From NCBI GenBank assembly GCA_031288005.1, contig JAITSE010000022.1:1-39388 (forward strand): DNA of 39,388 bases, written 5' to 3'. This stretch comes from Treponema sp. (GTDB lineage: Bacteria; Spirochaetota; Spirochaetia; Treponematales; Breznakiellaceae). Numbering within the stretch: the first letter of the stretch is position 1; each line of letters starts with the position of its first letter. Shown in pieces: positions 1 through 7,600 of this stretch. The position numbers were made by a program, and so were the translations under genes. Under the pieces are notes generated by a model. That model ran no database searches, was not told the DNA's origin, and saw only the letters and a program-made list of their open reading frames with translations.

Positions 1-182
1 GACATTTATCAGAGCGGCTCAGGAATCTATCAGAGCGGCTCTGACATTTATCAGAGCGGCTCTGACATTTATCAGAGCGGCTCTGACATTTATCAGAGCG
101 GCTCTGACATTTATCAGAGCGGCTCAGGAATCTATCAGAGCGGCTCAGGAATCTATCAGAGCGGCTCAGGAATCTATCAGAG
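1..182. repeat. 21-bp tandem repeat array (about 8.5 copies)
   Basis: The first 182 bases are near-identical 21-bp units without spacers. There are two unit versions, one beginning tgacattt and the other aggaatct, both followed by atcagagcggctc. Each unit carries a short palindrome, cagagc-g-gctctg in the first version. Because 21 is divisible by 3, the array reads continuously as a heptapeptide repeat (D/G-I-Y-Q-S-G-S) in forward frame 1. The array runs off the left edge, so its true copy number is unknown. Confidence 0.95.
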
Positions 183-273
183 CCGCTCTGATAGATTCCT
201 GAGCCGCTCATTACAGCATGGGAGCCTGCGGCCAGTAGGCCGGGCGTCCCTTTCGGGCCGCTTGGAGTTTTGA
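1..273 (+). CDS. Possible 3' end of a heptad-repeat protein (partial)
   Basis: Forward frame 1 is open from the window edge to a TGA at 271-273. It reads as repeated D/G-I-Y-Q-S-G-S heptads, then a non-repetitive, Arg/Ser-rich tail of about 30 residues that crosses the hairpin at 159-209. No start codon or domain is visible because the beginning lies outside the window. A 21-bp repeat stays open by chance if one unit lacks a stop, so coding status is uncertain. It could equally be a non-coding intergenic array. I cannot assign a function. Confidence 0.22.
   Translation, partial: DIYQSGSGIYQSGSDIYQSGSDIYQSGSDIYQSGSDIYQSGSGIYQSGSGIYQSGSGIYQSRSDRFLSRSLQHGSLRPVGRASLSGRLEF
159..209. repeat. Perfect 24-bp inverted repeat (hairpin)
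   Basis: The left arm at 159-182 and the right arm at 186-209 are exact reverse complements, separated by only ccg. The left arm is the last unit of the 21-bp array, so the array ends by folding back on an inverted copy of itself. It has no U-run after it and is therefore not a standard terminator. Confidence 0.92.
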
Positions 274-613
274 GACCCCAGAGGGTCTCTTTCAAAACTC
301 CCCGCACTTTTTCCCCGGGGAGAGGTGCAGGGAGTTTTGCGGAATTAGAAAAGTCCTTTATATACATAAAAGCCCAAGAGACCGCAGGTCTCAAAACTCC
401 TAAGCAATTTGCGAAGCAAATTGCATGGGAGCCGCTCATTACAGCGTGGGAGTCATGCAAACCGCTGAAACTAAAGTTTCTTAGCGGTTTGCTTAGGAGT
501 TTTGCGTCCCGCGAAACGGACCGTGCGTCCCGTGAGACCTGAGACCGCTAAGAAACTTTAGTTTCAGCGGTCTCTTAGCGGGACGCTGCGGGACGCTGCG
601 GGACGCTAAGGAG
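201..613. repeat. Stacked intergenic palindromes before the first gene
   Basis: This gene-free stretch holds several exact hairpins: gagacc/ggtctc at 378-392, gcaatttgc/gcaaattgc at 404-424, gcaaaccgct/agcggtttgc at 457-492, and gagaccgct/agcggtctc at 541-574. The 16-base loop regions of the last two (467-482 and 550-565) are exact reverse complements of each other. A 24-bp sequence at 201-224 recurs at 429-452 with one mismatch. GGAGTTTT or its complement separates several hairpins. The unit gggacgctgc repeats near 579-605. I see no convincing gene here. Confidence 0.85.
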
Positions 614-717
614 TTTTTATAATGTTTGTGAATGTGAACTTAGCGGCATGGAACCTGGAACCAAACTCCCCGCATTGCGGGTCTGTCCCCCGGAATCACT
701 CGTTAGAGCGGACGCGC

Positions 718-1704
718 ATGACGCGCGGGTTCAGAAAGGCGGTTCCCGTATCCATCATTCAACTGCTCGTCATCTTGCTTGTCGCGGCTTCCTGCCGGAC
801 GACACCGCTCATAACGCCCGCAACAAAACCGGCCCTGGCGGCTTCTCCCGGAGAGTTACTGCCCCAATGGGAGCCTTTCGCCGAAAATATAACCCCGGCC
901 CTCTCCTTCTTTGCGGGAAAAGTCCGTGAACCCCGGCTGGAACTCTGGGCCGTGCGGGTAGACCTGGAAGCGCCGGGCCTGCGTATCGTAGTGAACGGAC
1001 CCGATCCGCTAACGGGAGAATTCCGGGAAGGGTATATCCCCAGTACCACCGTAAGCCGCTTTGTCAGCCGCTATGACTGCCTTGTGGGAATAAACGCCAA
1101 TCCCTACAGCCTGGTTTCGGGCAAGACCCAGGAAGACCGGGCCATAGACGGCATTGCTGTCGCCAACGGAGTAGTAGTTTCCCGGCCCCGCCCCGGTTTT
1201 GACGCCCTGGTCTTTTACGAAGGCCCGCTCAGGGCCGCCATAGTGAGCCAGGCGGAACTGTCATCTCTTGAGGGAATACGGAATGCCGTAGGCGGCTTCA
1301 GGATAGTTCTCCGGGATGGCGAGACAGCTAAGCGGCTGCTTCCGGCAGACGCACGGCTGCTCCCAGCAGACACACGATTGCGGACGCCCGCAGCGCCGCT
1401 CCCCCGTCATCCCCGCAGCGCGGCGGGCCTGTCCTGGGATGGACGCTGGCTCTATCTTCTGGCAGTGGACGGACGGCGGCCCGGCAGCGTAGGCGCCACC
1501 GAAGCGGAACTTGCGGAACTGCTGCTCCGGCTGGGAGCCTCCGAGGGTCTCAACTTTGACGGCGGCGGCTCCACCTCTCTGGCGCTGCGCTTCCCCAACG
1601 GGAAGGTCCGCCCGGTGAACTCTCCCATACACAACCGCATCCCCGGCTGGGAACGGAAAGTAGCTATATGTCTGGGAATAGGGACGGAAGACGACGCGCG
1701 GTAA
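718..1704 (+). CDS. Phosphodiester glycosidase family (NAGPA/DUF2233) lipoprotein
   Basis: The protein matches the phosphodiester glycosidase (NAGPA, DUF2233-like) family, whose members act on sugar-1-phosphodiesters at the cell surface. Hallmarks are a GINANPYS segment in the middle and the strongly conserved NFDGGGSTSLAL segment near the C-terminus. Starting at ATG 718 gives a compact lipoprotein signal (basic start, hydrophobic core, LLVAASC lipobox), so the mature protein is probably anchored to a membrane. An in-frame ATG at 622 has a better ribosome-binding site (aaggag at 608-613) but adds 32 residues ahead of the signal peptide, some encoded by the repeat region. I prefer 718 but cannot exclude 622. 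A two-copy heptad repeat lies in the middle of the protein. The substrate is unknown. Confidence 0.8.
   Translation: MTRGFRKAVPVSIIQLLVILLVAASCRTTPLITPATKPALAASPGELLPQWEPFAENITPALSFFAGKVREPRLELWAVRVDLEAPGLRIVVNGPDPLTGEFREGYIPSTTVSRFVSRYDCLVGINANPYSLVSGKTQEDRAIDGIAVANGVVVSRPRPGFDALVFYEGPLRAAIVSQAELSSLEGIRNAVGGFRIVLRDGETAKRLLPADARLLPADTRLRTPAAPLPRHPRSAAGLSWDGRWLYLLAVDGRRPGSVGATEAELAELLLRLGASEGLNFDGGGSTSLALRFPNGKVRPVNSPIHNRIPGWERKVAICLGIGTEDDAR
1333..1374 (+). repeat. In-frame 21-bp duplication inside the glycosidase gene
   Basis: Two diverged 21-bp copies lie end to end (1333-1353 and 1354-1374), both starting cggctgct, encoding RLLPADA-RLLPADT. The period equals that of the arrays at 1-182 and 27279-27540. 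It probably forms a surface loop outside the catalytic core. Confidence 0.75.
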
Positions 1705-1777
1705 AACTGTGAGGCTGCCGCTTGACGGCAGCAACGCTCTCACCGGCAAAGAAAACGCCCCTTCAGCAAGGCGCTAG

Positions 1778-1850
1778 TCGGGACGGGCGGATTTGAACCG
1801 CCGATCTTCTGGTCCCGAACCAGACGGATTAGCCCCTATCCTACGTCCCG
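1778..1850 (-). tRNA. tRNA-Pro (anticodon CGG)
   Basis: Read on the minus strand, a 7-bp acceptor stem (CGGGACG with CGTCCCG, discriminator A), a D arm with stem GGAT/ATCC, an anticodon stem TCTGG/CCAGA with loop TTCGGGA, and a T arm GGCGG-TTCAAAT-CCGCC form a complete cloverleaf of 73 nt. The loop places anticodon CGG, which reads the proline codon CCG. No CCA is encoded at the 3' end, so the CCA must be added by a nucleotidyltransferase. It stands alone between two convergent genes. Confidence 0.96.
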
Positions 1851-1947
1851 ATTTTCCAATCTTATAGAATCCCCTTAATATAATCAACCACACTCGGCCA
1901 AAACGCAGACCCCGCCTTATCCCCCGCCCCGGTTTCCCCGGATTATT

Positions 1948-3486
1948 TCACACAAGCCGGACAATTATGGAACTGCCCCGTACGCGGATAACTTTGACAC
2001 CCCGGCCAGGCTCGATAAAAGAGCCGTCGGCCTCCGCAGAGTAGACCTCTCCGTCTATTTCGACCCTGCCGGAAGGCCGGAGGGTTGTGGCCGTCACGCC
2101 TATCCTGCCCACAAGATTCCCGTAATCCCGCGCCGCATCTCCTCCCGGCGGGGCTATGCCCACGGGACCGTCCCCTTCAACAGGGCCGCCCGCCGTCTCC
2201 GTAATGCGCGTCTTCAGCGTCAGCCGGTCAAAAATCCTGATCTTCGGCCCCAGAAGGGCGATGACCGCAATCCCCGCCACCGCCGCCAGCATCCCCAGGC
2301 TTACTACCACAACATTCCTCCCTAAAAGGCCCCGCTCCCATTCAAAGCGGGGGATCACAAAGTCCTGCATGGACAGGACAAGAGAAAGCCCAATCAGGAC
2401 AAGCCCCGAAATGCCCATTATCCCAAAGCCCGGCAGGATGAAGATTTCCACCGCCAAAAGGCCCACTCCCAGCAGGAAGAGGATGATCTCCAGGGAACCG
2501 GCCTTTCCAAGAAGTATGCCGGAGCCGAAGACCAGCGCAAAGGCGATGATCGCCGTTACCCCGGGAATCCCGAAGCCGGGGGTGTTGATTTCCAGGAAGA
2601 TCATCACGATCCCAAGGACGATGAGTATGGTCTGCACCGCCCCGGACGTGAGAAACGAAATGAGCCCGTCCGCGGCCCCGGGCGCGCTTTCCCTGATTTC
2701 TCCCGATGCGCCCAGGGCCGAAAGCAGGCCGGCCCGGTCATCCACGAGGGCTTCCGCAAGGCCGTAACGCAGGGCTTCCCCGCCGGTGAGAGAGAGGAGC
2801 TTCCCTTTGGGGGAAATCTCCACGACCCGCTCGACCGCGGCGGCCTCGTCAGCTTCCAGCCGCTCCAGTTCCGCCAGAGTGAGGACCCTGGTTTCGCCGT
2901 CAACCAGCGCTTCCCAAAGTTCCACATCGTAATCCACCATGGCCAGGGCGATGTTCACAGGATGGCCGTTCCGCTCCGCCAGGGCCGCAATCTGGGAGCG
3001 GATGGCGGACACGGTCTTTTCCCCCGCGCCCTGAGCCGTTCCGTCCGCTTCCAGGGTGACCGGCGCGGCGGCCCCCATAGAAGTTCCGGGCGCCATATAT
3101 ATCCCGGCGCAGGCAAAGGCGATGAGGGCCCCCGCGGACCAGCTTACCCCCATAGATTCATCCCCGGCGTGAACCCAGGCGATGGTCCGGGCCTCTTTCA
3201 CGGACGTGATGAACGACGTGATCTGCAAGGCCGAATCCACCCGGCCCCCAAAGGTGTCTATCTCAAAGACGATAAAAGCCGCGCCTTGATCCAGGGCCTT
3301 CCGGGCCTCCCGGCGGACAAAAACCGCCATAGACGGGTCTATGTCCCCACGTATGGGAATGATCCATGCGGAACCCTCAGCGCCGCCTTCCGTATCCGCG
3401 GCGGGGGCACAAACATTTCCCGCGGCGGCGAGGCAAAGAAAAAGAAAAACCCGCGGCAGAAAACGCGGAAAACGCTTGCATTTCAT
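1948..3486 (-). CDS. NfeD-type membrane-bound serine protease (ClpP class)
   Basis: At 512 residues this is a full-length long-form NfeD protein. Residues 1-30 form a signal peptide. Residues 40-240 resemble the ClpP/SppA-like fold: the SAGA motif offers Ser117 as nucleophile, followed by GTSMGAAAP, and Lys157 lies about 40 residues on as the likely partner of a Ser/Lys dyad, a spacing like that described for archaeal PH1510. Residues 275-420 hold several hydrophobic helices with NfeD-type glycine motifs (NTPGFGIPG, LPGFGIMG). The last 60 residues are the NfeD OB-fold (LVGRIGVTATTLRPSG, then a VEIDGE-type strand). The family cleaves membrane proteins, often stomatin or SPFH partners, but no stomatin gene lies next to it here. 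It starts at ATG 3486 with no clear operon partner. Confidence 0.88.
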   Translation of the reverse strand: MKCKRFPRFLPRVFLFLCLAAAGNVCAPAADTEGGAEGSAWIIPIRGDIDPSMAVFVRREARKALDQGAAFIVFEIDTFGGRVDSALQITSFITSVKEARTIAWVHAGDESMGVSWSAGALIAFACAGIYMAPGTSMGAAAPVTLEADGTAQGAGEKTVSAIRSQIAALAERNGHPVNIALAMVDYDVELWEALVDGETRVLTLAELERLEADEAAAVERVVEISPKGKLLSLTGGEALRYGLAEALVDDRAGLLSALGASGEIRESAPGAADGLISFLTSGAVQTILIVLGIVMIFLEINTPGFGIPGVTAIIAFALVFGSGILLGKAGSLEIILFLLGVGLLAVEIFILPGFGIMGISGLVLIGLSLVLSMQDFVIPRFEWERGLLGRNVVVVSLGMLAAVAGIAVIALLGPKIRIFDRLTLKTRITETAGGPVEGDGPVGIAPPGGDAARDYGNLVGRIGVTATTLRPSGRVEIDGEVYSAEADGSFIEPGRGVKVIRVRGSSIIVRLV

Positions 3487-3605
3487 GGGTTAAATATATA
3501 AGGAATCAGGGAAAAACGCCAAGAACCTGTAAGCAAACTCCGCTTTCAGCGGCCGCAGGTTCCCGCTTTACACAACCTGCTTATGTATACTATGATTTTG
3601 TAACC

Positions 3606-3797
3606 ATGATATTTCCCATACAAAACTTGATTGAATACAAAGAAAATATGTACGAAATCACCTGCGCCGCCTCCCGGCGCTCTTTCCAGCTTTCCATGAT
3701 CCGGGACGAAGAAATCGAAGAGAATGACGGCAAGGTAGTCTCCCTGGCGGCCCGCCAGATTTTCACCCAAGAGGTTGAATTCCGCGTCGAAGGATGA
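3606..3797 (+). CDS. rpoZ: RNA polymerase omega subunit (RpoZ-like)
   Basis: This 63-residue protein aligns without gaps to the omega subunit core. IQNLIEYKENMYEITCAASRR sits where E. coli has [21 protein letters not shown], if these are compared in two pieces around the N residue, and EENDGKVVSLAARQI matches the conserved END-K-V-ALREI block. Omega binds the beta-prime subunit and helps assemble RNA polymerase. The ATG at 3606 gives the right N-terminal register; a later ATG at 3648 would remove the conserved first helix. Its stop overlaps the miaA start (ATGA at 3794-3797), so the two are translationally coupled. Spirochaete omega proteins are divergent and often annotated as hypothetical. 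Confidence 0.78.
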   Translation: MIFPIQNLIEYKENMYEITCAASRRSFQLSMIRDEEIEENDGKVVSLAARQIFTQEVEFRVEG

Positions 3798-4891
3798 ACC
3801 GCGCAGGCATGGCCGCTGATTCCCTCGCTTTTCAGGCGGAAGCGGAAGAGGCCGCGCCGGTCCTGCTCCTCTTTGGCCCAACGGCTTCGGGGAAAACCGC
3901 CGTTCTGGAAGAACTTTTTGCCGGACCCCGGCCTCTTTGCCGGGCCGAAGTTATTTCCGCCGATTCTATGCAGGTTTACCGCGGCATGGACATCGGCACC
4001 GCCAAACCTTCAAAAGAGCTTCTCTCACGGCTCCCCCACCACCTCATCGACATCCGTGACGTTAAAGAACAATTCAACGCGGGCGAATTCGTCCGCCTGG
4101 CCGACGCGGCGGCCCGGGACATATTCAGCCGGGGCGCGCTGCCGGTAGTCTCAGGCGGCACGGGCTTCTATCTTGCCAACTTCGCGGCGGGCCTGCCTGA
4201 AACGCCCCCTTCGGACCAGGCTATACGGGCGGCCCTGCGGGAAGAGCTTGCGGAGAAGGGAGCCGCCGCCCTCATGGAAGAACTTGCCGCCCGCGACCCG
4301 GTCAGCTCAGGACGCATACACATTCACGACGAGTACCGCCTTCTTAGAGCCTTGGAAGTGCTGAGGCTTACAGGCCGCCCCCTGAGCGGCTTCGCCAGGC
4401 CTGGCAGCCCTGGCAGCCTTGGCAGCCTTGGCAGCCTTGGCAGCCTTGGCAGCCTTAGACGGACCTACCGCTTCCTTCTTGCCGCGCTGGATCGCCCCAG
4501 GGAAGAAGTTTACAGACGCATAAACCAGCGCTGCGAGGCCATGTTCCGGGCGGGACTGCCCGAAGAAGTGAGGCGGCTCTGGGAAGCGGGCTGCGGCCCG
4601 GACGATCCCGGAATGAAGGCCATAGGCTACAGGGAATTTTTCACGGAAGACGGCTCGGAAACGGCGGAAACTTCGTTTCCGCCGTTTCCGCCGGGGTCTT
4701 TTCGCTTTGCGGAAAACACGGAAGCCGTCCGGGAGCTTGTTGCCCGGAACAGCCGCCGCTACGCCAAGCGGCAGCTTACGTTTTTTAAATCCCTGCCCCA
4801 GGTTCACTGGATTCCCGCGGGCAGAGACGCGGCGGCGCTGCTAGGGGAGCTTGTGGAGCAAAAACTCCTCTCCCCCCATAGCAGGGCTTAA
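3794..4891 (+). CDS. miaA: tRNA dimethylallyltransferase MiaA
   Basis: MiaA transfers dimethylallyl from its pyrophosphate to A37 of tRNAs that read UNN codons. The P-loop GPTASGKT lies at residues 28-35, followed by DSMQVYRGMDIGTAKPS, PHHLIDI, VSGGTGFYL, and a C-terminal RNSRRYAKRQLTFF. At 365 residues it is longer than the usual 300-315, and two in-frame insertions explain much of the excess. One is a 9-bp repeat giving a Gly-Ser-Leu tract at about residues 204-221. The other is a perfect palindrome at about residues 288-299, between GYREFF and the RNSRR motif. It overlaps the rpoZ-like gene by 4 nt upstream and converges with the symporter gene, sharing the last few bases. Confidence 0.95.
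   Translation: MNRAGMAADSLAFQAEAEEAAPVLLLFGPTASGKTAVLEELFAGPRPLCRAEVISADSMQVYRGMDIGTAKPSKELLSRLPHHLIDIRDVKEQFNAGEFVRLADAAARDIFSRGALPVVSGGTGFYLANFAAGLPETPPSDQAIRAALREELAEKGAAALMEELAARDPVSSGRIHIHDEYRLLRALEVLRLTGRPLSGFARPGSPGSLGSLGSLGSLGSLRRTYRFLLAALDRPREEVYRRINQRCEAMFRAGLPEEVRRLWEAGCGPDDPGMKAIGYREFFTEDGSETAETSFPPFPPGSFRFAENTEAVRELVARNSRRYAKRQLTFFKSLPQVHWIPAGRDAAALLGELVEQKLLSPHSRA
4403..4456 (+). repeat. In-frame 9-bp repeat inside miaA (6 copies)
   Basis: Six tandem units of ggcagcctt (the first reads ggcagccct) encode repeated Gly-Ser-Leu (or Gly-Ser-Pro). They sit where ordinary MiaA proteins have a short linker between LTGRPLS and the next beta strand. Copy number could vary by slippage without breaking the frame. 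Confidence 0.93.
4657..4689 (+). repeat. Palindromic element inside the miaA coding sequence
   Basis: Arms ggaaacggcggaaac (4657-4671) and gtttccgccgtttcc (4675-4689) are exact complements around ttc. The same ggaaac / gcggaaac vocabulary forms intergenic hairpins at 14735-14770 and 16557-16606. The coding frame is kept, and the element translates as part of ETAETSFPPFPPG, a segment that typical MiaA proteins lack. Confidence 0.9.
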
Positions 4892-6456
4892 AACTCCGTG
4901 GTTTTTGCCCTTTCGAACTCCTCTTCAATCTCTTTGGAAGGCGGAACGGTAAGAAGGCTCACGATCCAAATCACCAGGCAGGAAAGGACAAAGGCCGGAA
5001 GCAGCTCATAGACCGCAAAGACCCCGCCGGCCTTGGAGATAATATTCTTCCAGACAATCACGATTAGGCCGCCCGTGAGCATCCCCGCGGCAGCCGCCGG
5101 GAACGTGGTCCGCTTCCAGAAAAGACTGAACAGCATGAGCGGCCCAAAAGCCGCGCCCAGCCCGGCCCACGCGTAGGAAACCACCCGGAAAATGGACTGG
5201 TTCCCAGACAGCGCAATGAGAACCCCGAACAGCGTTACCGCAAGCATGGTGATCCGGGCCATCCACATAACTTCCGCGTTTGAAGCCTTCTTTCTGAAAA
5301 TATCTTTATAAATATCATTCGCCAGGGAAGACGCCACTATCAGCATATAGGAATCGGAAGAACTCATGGAGGCCGCCAGTATCCCCGATATAATCACGCC
5401 CGCAAGCAGGGGCGGAAAGAACTTGAGCGACAGCACGATGAACACATTCTCAGAACTTGCCGCCGTGAGCAGTTGGCCGTCTGAACCCACAAGAATCGCG
5501 CGCCCGATTATGCCGATCAGCACCGCCGCGGTCTGGGCCAGGAAGCACCAGACAATCGCTATATTCCGTGAAGGCCGGATCATGGAAGTCTTCTTCACCG
5601 CCATGAAGCGCACCAGCACCTGGGGCATTCCGAAGTAGCCAAGCCCCCAGGCCATTGTGGATATAATCGTGAGGAAGCCGTAATCCGCGCCCGCGCCGAA
5701 AAGCGGAGCGCCGGCAAGCGTTTTCTGCGCGCCGTCAGCCAGCTCAGGCGTCGCGATGCCGAAGAAGTCTGTGAAGCGCGGGAAAGCCTCAAGGTTGGCC
5801 GCGATGCCGCCCAGTCCGCCCGCGTGAAAGAACGAAAAGACCAGCACGAGCAGCAGCGCGCTCACCATCAGAAGCCCCTGGATCAGGTCAGTCATTCCCA
5901 CGGCCATGAAACCCCCAAGCAGCGTGTAAAACAAGACAATAGCCGCGCCCAGAATCACCATAGCCGTCATATTCGCGCTGAAAACATAGCTGAAGAGCTT
6001 CCCAAAGGTGAGGAACTGAGCGCCCACATAAATCGAGAAGAACACCAGGCTGATCAGCGCCGCGGCCGCCAGAAGGACGCGCCTTTTGTCGTGGTAGCGC
6101 TTGCTAAAGAACTCAGGCAGCGTAATCGCGTTGCTTGCGATCTGCGAATACACGCGCAGCCGCTTGGCCACAAAGCCCCAGTTCACGCAAGTGCCGATGA
6201 AAAGCCCCAGCGCGGTCCAGAACGCCTCGCCGAAACCCGTGAAATAGGCCACACCCGGCAGGCCCATGAGGAGCCAGCCCGACATATCCGAGGCCTCGGC
6301 GGAGATGGCCGCCAGCCAGGGGCCGAAACCCCGCCGCGCCAGGAAGTATTCTTCCGGGTCTGAGTTGCTGCGCCGGGCGTACCAAATCCCGATGAAGATC
6401 ATCACGATGAGATACGCCGCGATGCCGATTAGACTTTGAATAGTTTCCGCATTCAT
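4888..6456 (-). CDS. putP: Na+/proline-type symporter (SSS family, PutP-like)
   Basis: This integral membrane protein of about 522 residues belongs to the sodium:solute symporter family and is closest in style to PutP. About 13 hydrophobic segments are visible. Family motifs include EEYFLARRGFGPWLAAISAEASDMSGWLLMG (in two blocks around the Ala-Ile), the segment GFGEAFWTALGLFIGTCVNW, a Lys-Arg-Leu-Arg-Val-Tyr loop, and SSDSYMLIVASSLANDIYKD near the Na+ site. I chose ATG 6456 because AAAGGAGGAA lies about 6 nt upstream; an in-frame upstream start exists at 6474. Proline is the likely substrate by similarity, but related amino acids cannot be excluded. It is a single gene convergent with miaA. 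Confidence 0.88.
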   Translation of the reverse strand: MNAETIQSLIGIAAYLIVMIFIGIWYARRSNSDPEEYFLARRGFGPWLAAISAEASDMSGWLLMGLPGVAYFTGFGEAFWTALGLFIGTCVNWGFVAKRLRVYSQIASNAITLPEFFSKRYHDKRRVLLAAAALISLVFFSIYVGAQFLTFGKLFSYVFSANMTAMVILGAAIVLFYTLLGGFMAVGMTDLIQGLLMVSALLLVLVFSFFHAGGLGGIAANLEAFPRFTDFFGIATPELADGAQKTLAGAPLFGAGADYGFLTIISTMAWGLGYFGMPQVLVRFMAVKKTSMIRPSRNIAIVWCFLAQTAAVLIGIIGRAILVGSDGQLLTAASSENVFIVLSLKFFPPLLAGVIISGILAASMSSSDSYMLIVASSLANDIYKDIFRKKASNAEVMWMARITMLAVTLFGVLIALSGNQSIFRVVSYAWAGLGAAFGPLMLFSLFWKRTTFPAAAAGMLTGGLIVIVWKNIISKAGGVFAVYELLPAFVLSCLVIWIVSLLTVPPSKEIEEEFERAKTTEF

Positions 6457-6522
6457 AATTTTCCTCCTTTGCAAACAGGCGGAGCCGATTTGCTTAGAAA
6501 TTTTTGCCCCGCCCTTCTTTTA

Positions 6523-6557
6523 GAAACTTTTTCGGCTAGAAGAGCCGCAAAAGTTTC
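6523..6557. terminator. Hairpin at the end of the 6556-7236 gene
   Basis: Arms gaaactttttcggct and agccgcaaaagtttc pair almost perfectly around agaag. It overlaps the stop codon of the minus-strand gene. There is no long U-run, so it may be a member of the intergenic palindrome family rather than a true terminator. Just downstream, 6471-6500 has a weaker copy of the gcaaacaggcggagcc hairpin seen at 7522 and 8179. Confidence 0.45.
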
Positions 6558-7236
6558 ATGATACAACCACATGAGAAGCAGCGCTGTTATCGCCCAAGCC
6601 GCCCTTCTCGTTCTGCCAGCAGAGCGCGAAAGAGAGAACCTTGCCCTCCGCCTCAGACCCCAGGTGCAAAACGAAAGGCGAGTGCGTCAGCAGCTTCGTC
6701 GTTTTGAAAAGCTTAAGGTCCGCGATCTCCCCGTCAGACAGCGCGTAAGACAAAAGACAGCCGTTCATGCCGTAAGGAATCGCCTGGCTGTGCTCCACCT
6801 TCTCATCCTTGAAGTGCAGCTCCACGCGCCCGCCCCCCAGCGGCTTCACGCCCGTAATCCCGGGCCGGGTCGCGGGATCGCCAACCGGCGTCCTGTTGGG
6901 ATCATGATTGTTCACCCCCGCGGCCGAGCGCTGCGCGTCAGTCACAGGGTCGAAACGCAGATACTGATTCACGAAAGGCCGGATGAAATCCAGCGCCGCC
7001 GCCTTCTCTTCGTTTTTAATCTCCGTGTCCACGCTCGTGTGCGGCCCCTTCGTCTTCTGGAAAGCCGCGCGCCACGCGTCAAACCGCGCTCCAAGCCCCG
7101 TAACCTTCTCCGCCGGAATATGCGTCCACACAGGAGGCCGCCCGCCCGTCATCTCCACAACATAATTCTTGAAATTCTCAAACCACCCGTCGAAATCCGC
7201 GTCTTTTTCTGGAATGTAATCGTGTACATGCGCCAT
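6556..7236 (-). CDS. Conserved protein of unknown function (226 aa)
   Basis: No signal peptide or membrane segment is visible, so it is probably cytoplasmic. The N-terminal half has a pattern I know from a widespread uncharacterised bacterial family: an early D-x-x-F-x-x-W-F-x-N-F block, a W-x-HIPAEKV segment, PHTS, KNEEKAA, then FVNQYLRFDPVTDAQR and a DPNRTPVGDP loop. The C-terminal half (from about residue 125) looks beta-rich and could be an Ig/Fn3-like domain. ATG 7236 is preceded by AAGGAG at good spacing. It is flanked by intergenic palindromes, and coding GC is high. The function is not known to me. Confidence 0.72.
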   Translation of the reverse strand: MAHVHDYIPEKDADFDGWFENFKNYVVEMTGGRPPVWTHIPAEKVTGLGARFDAWRAAFQKTKGPHTSVDTEIKNEEKAAALDFIRPFVNQYLRFDPVTDAQRSAAGVNNHDPNRTPVGDPATRPGITGVKPLGGGRVELHFKDEKVEHSQAIPYGMNGCLLSYALSDGEIADLKLFKTTKLLTHSPFVLHLGSEAEGKVLSFALCWQNEKGGLGDNSAASHVVVS

Positions 7237-7275
7237 AATCAGCTCCTTGAGTTCCGTATAAATAATTTATGAACT

Positions 7276-7304
7276 ATTTTACGAGAGGGAACTGATTTTG
7301 TCTA
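7276..7304 (-). promoter_or_regulatory. Candidate sigma-70 promoter for the 7236 gene
   Basis: On the minus strand, TAGACA (7299-7304) and TAAAAT (7276-7281) are separated by 17 nt in an AT-rich patch about 40 nt upstream of the start codon. Confidence 0.4.
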
Positions 7305-7335
7305 TCAAAATTTTGTTTATTTTTAAAAATGCCGT

Positions 7336-7555
7336 GCAATCCGGCGGGGCCGGATTGCTTAGGAGCTTTGGGAACCCGGCGGTTCGTAGAACCGATGGTT
7401 CCCTTGGAGTTTTGCGGGCTGTTATGGCCACGTGGAGGCTGCTTGTGACGCAAAACTCCACGTAAAGAAGTTCACAGCGGCAAAGGGTTCAAGGGAACCC
7501 GCAGGGTTCCCAAAACTCCAAGCAAACAGGCGGAGCCTGTTTGCAAGGTTTCAAG
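7336..7555. repeat. Palindrome cluster upstream of the RAYT-like gene
   Basis: This fills the gap of more than 300 bp between 7237 and 7600. It contains gcaatccggc/ccggattgc (7336-7358, with the same arms as 11139-11161), ggaacc/ggttcc stems, several GGAGTTTT and AAAACTCC boxes, and gcaaacaggc-gga-gcctgtttgc (7522-7544). The stretch 7512-7555 is repeated directly at 8169-8212, on the other side of the 7601-8062 gene. No gene is visible inside it. Confidence 0.88.
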
Positions 7556-7600
7556 ATTCTCAAGTGAAGCAAATTACAAGGATCGATTCGTATATGATGT

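Noticed and set aside
1..182. Possible CRISPR array
   Set aside because: The units are contiguous 21-mers without unique spacers, and there are no cas genes in the window.
270..542. A 90-residue forward reading frame in the first intergenic region
   Set aside because: It is composed of the palindromic repeats and has no RBS or recognisable domain.
2156..2767. A long forward frame opposite the NfeD gene
   Set aside because: It is a GC-rich antisense shadow of a well-supported gene; composition is Pro/Arg/Ser-rich nonsense.
5824..6363. A 179-residue forward frame opposite the symporter
   Set aside because: It is antisense to conserved transmembrane segments and has no RBS.
6571..7272. Forward 233-residue frame opposite the 6556-7236 gene
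   Set aside because: Arg/Leu-rich antisense shadow; the minus-strand gene has the RBS and conserved family pattern.
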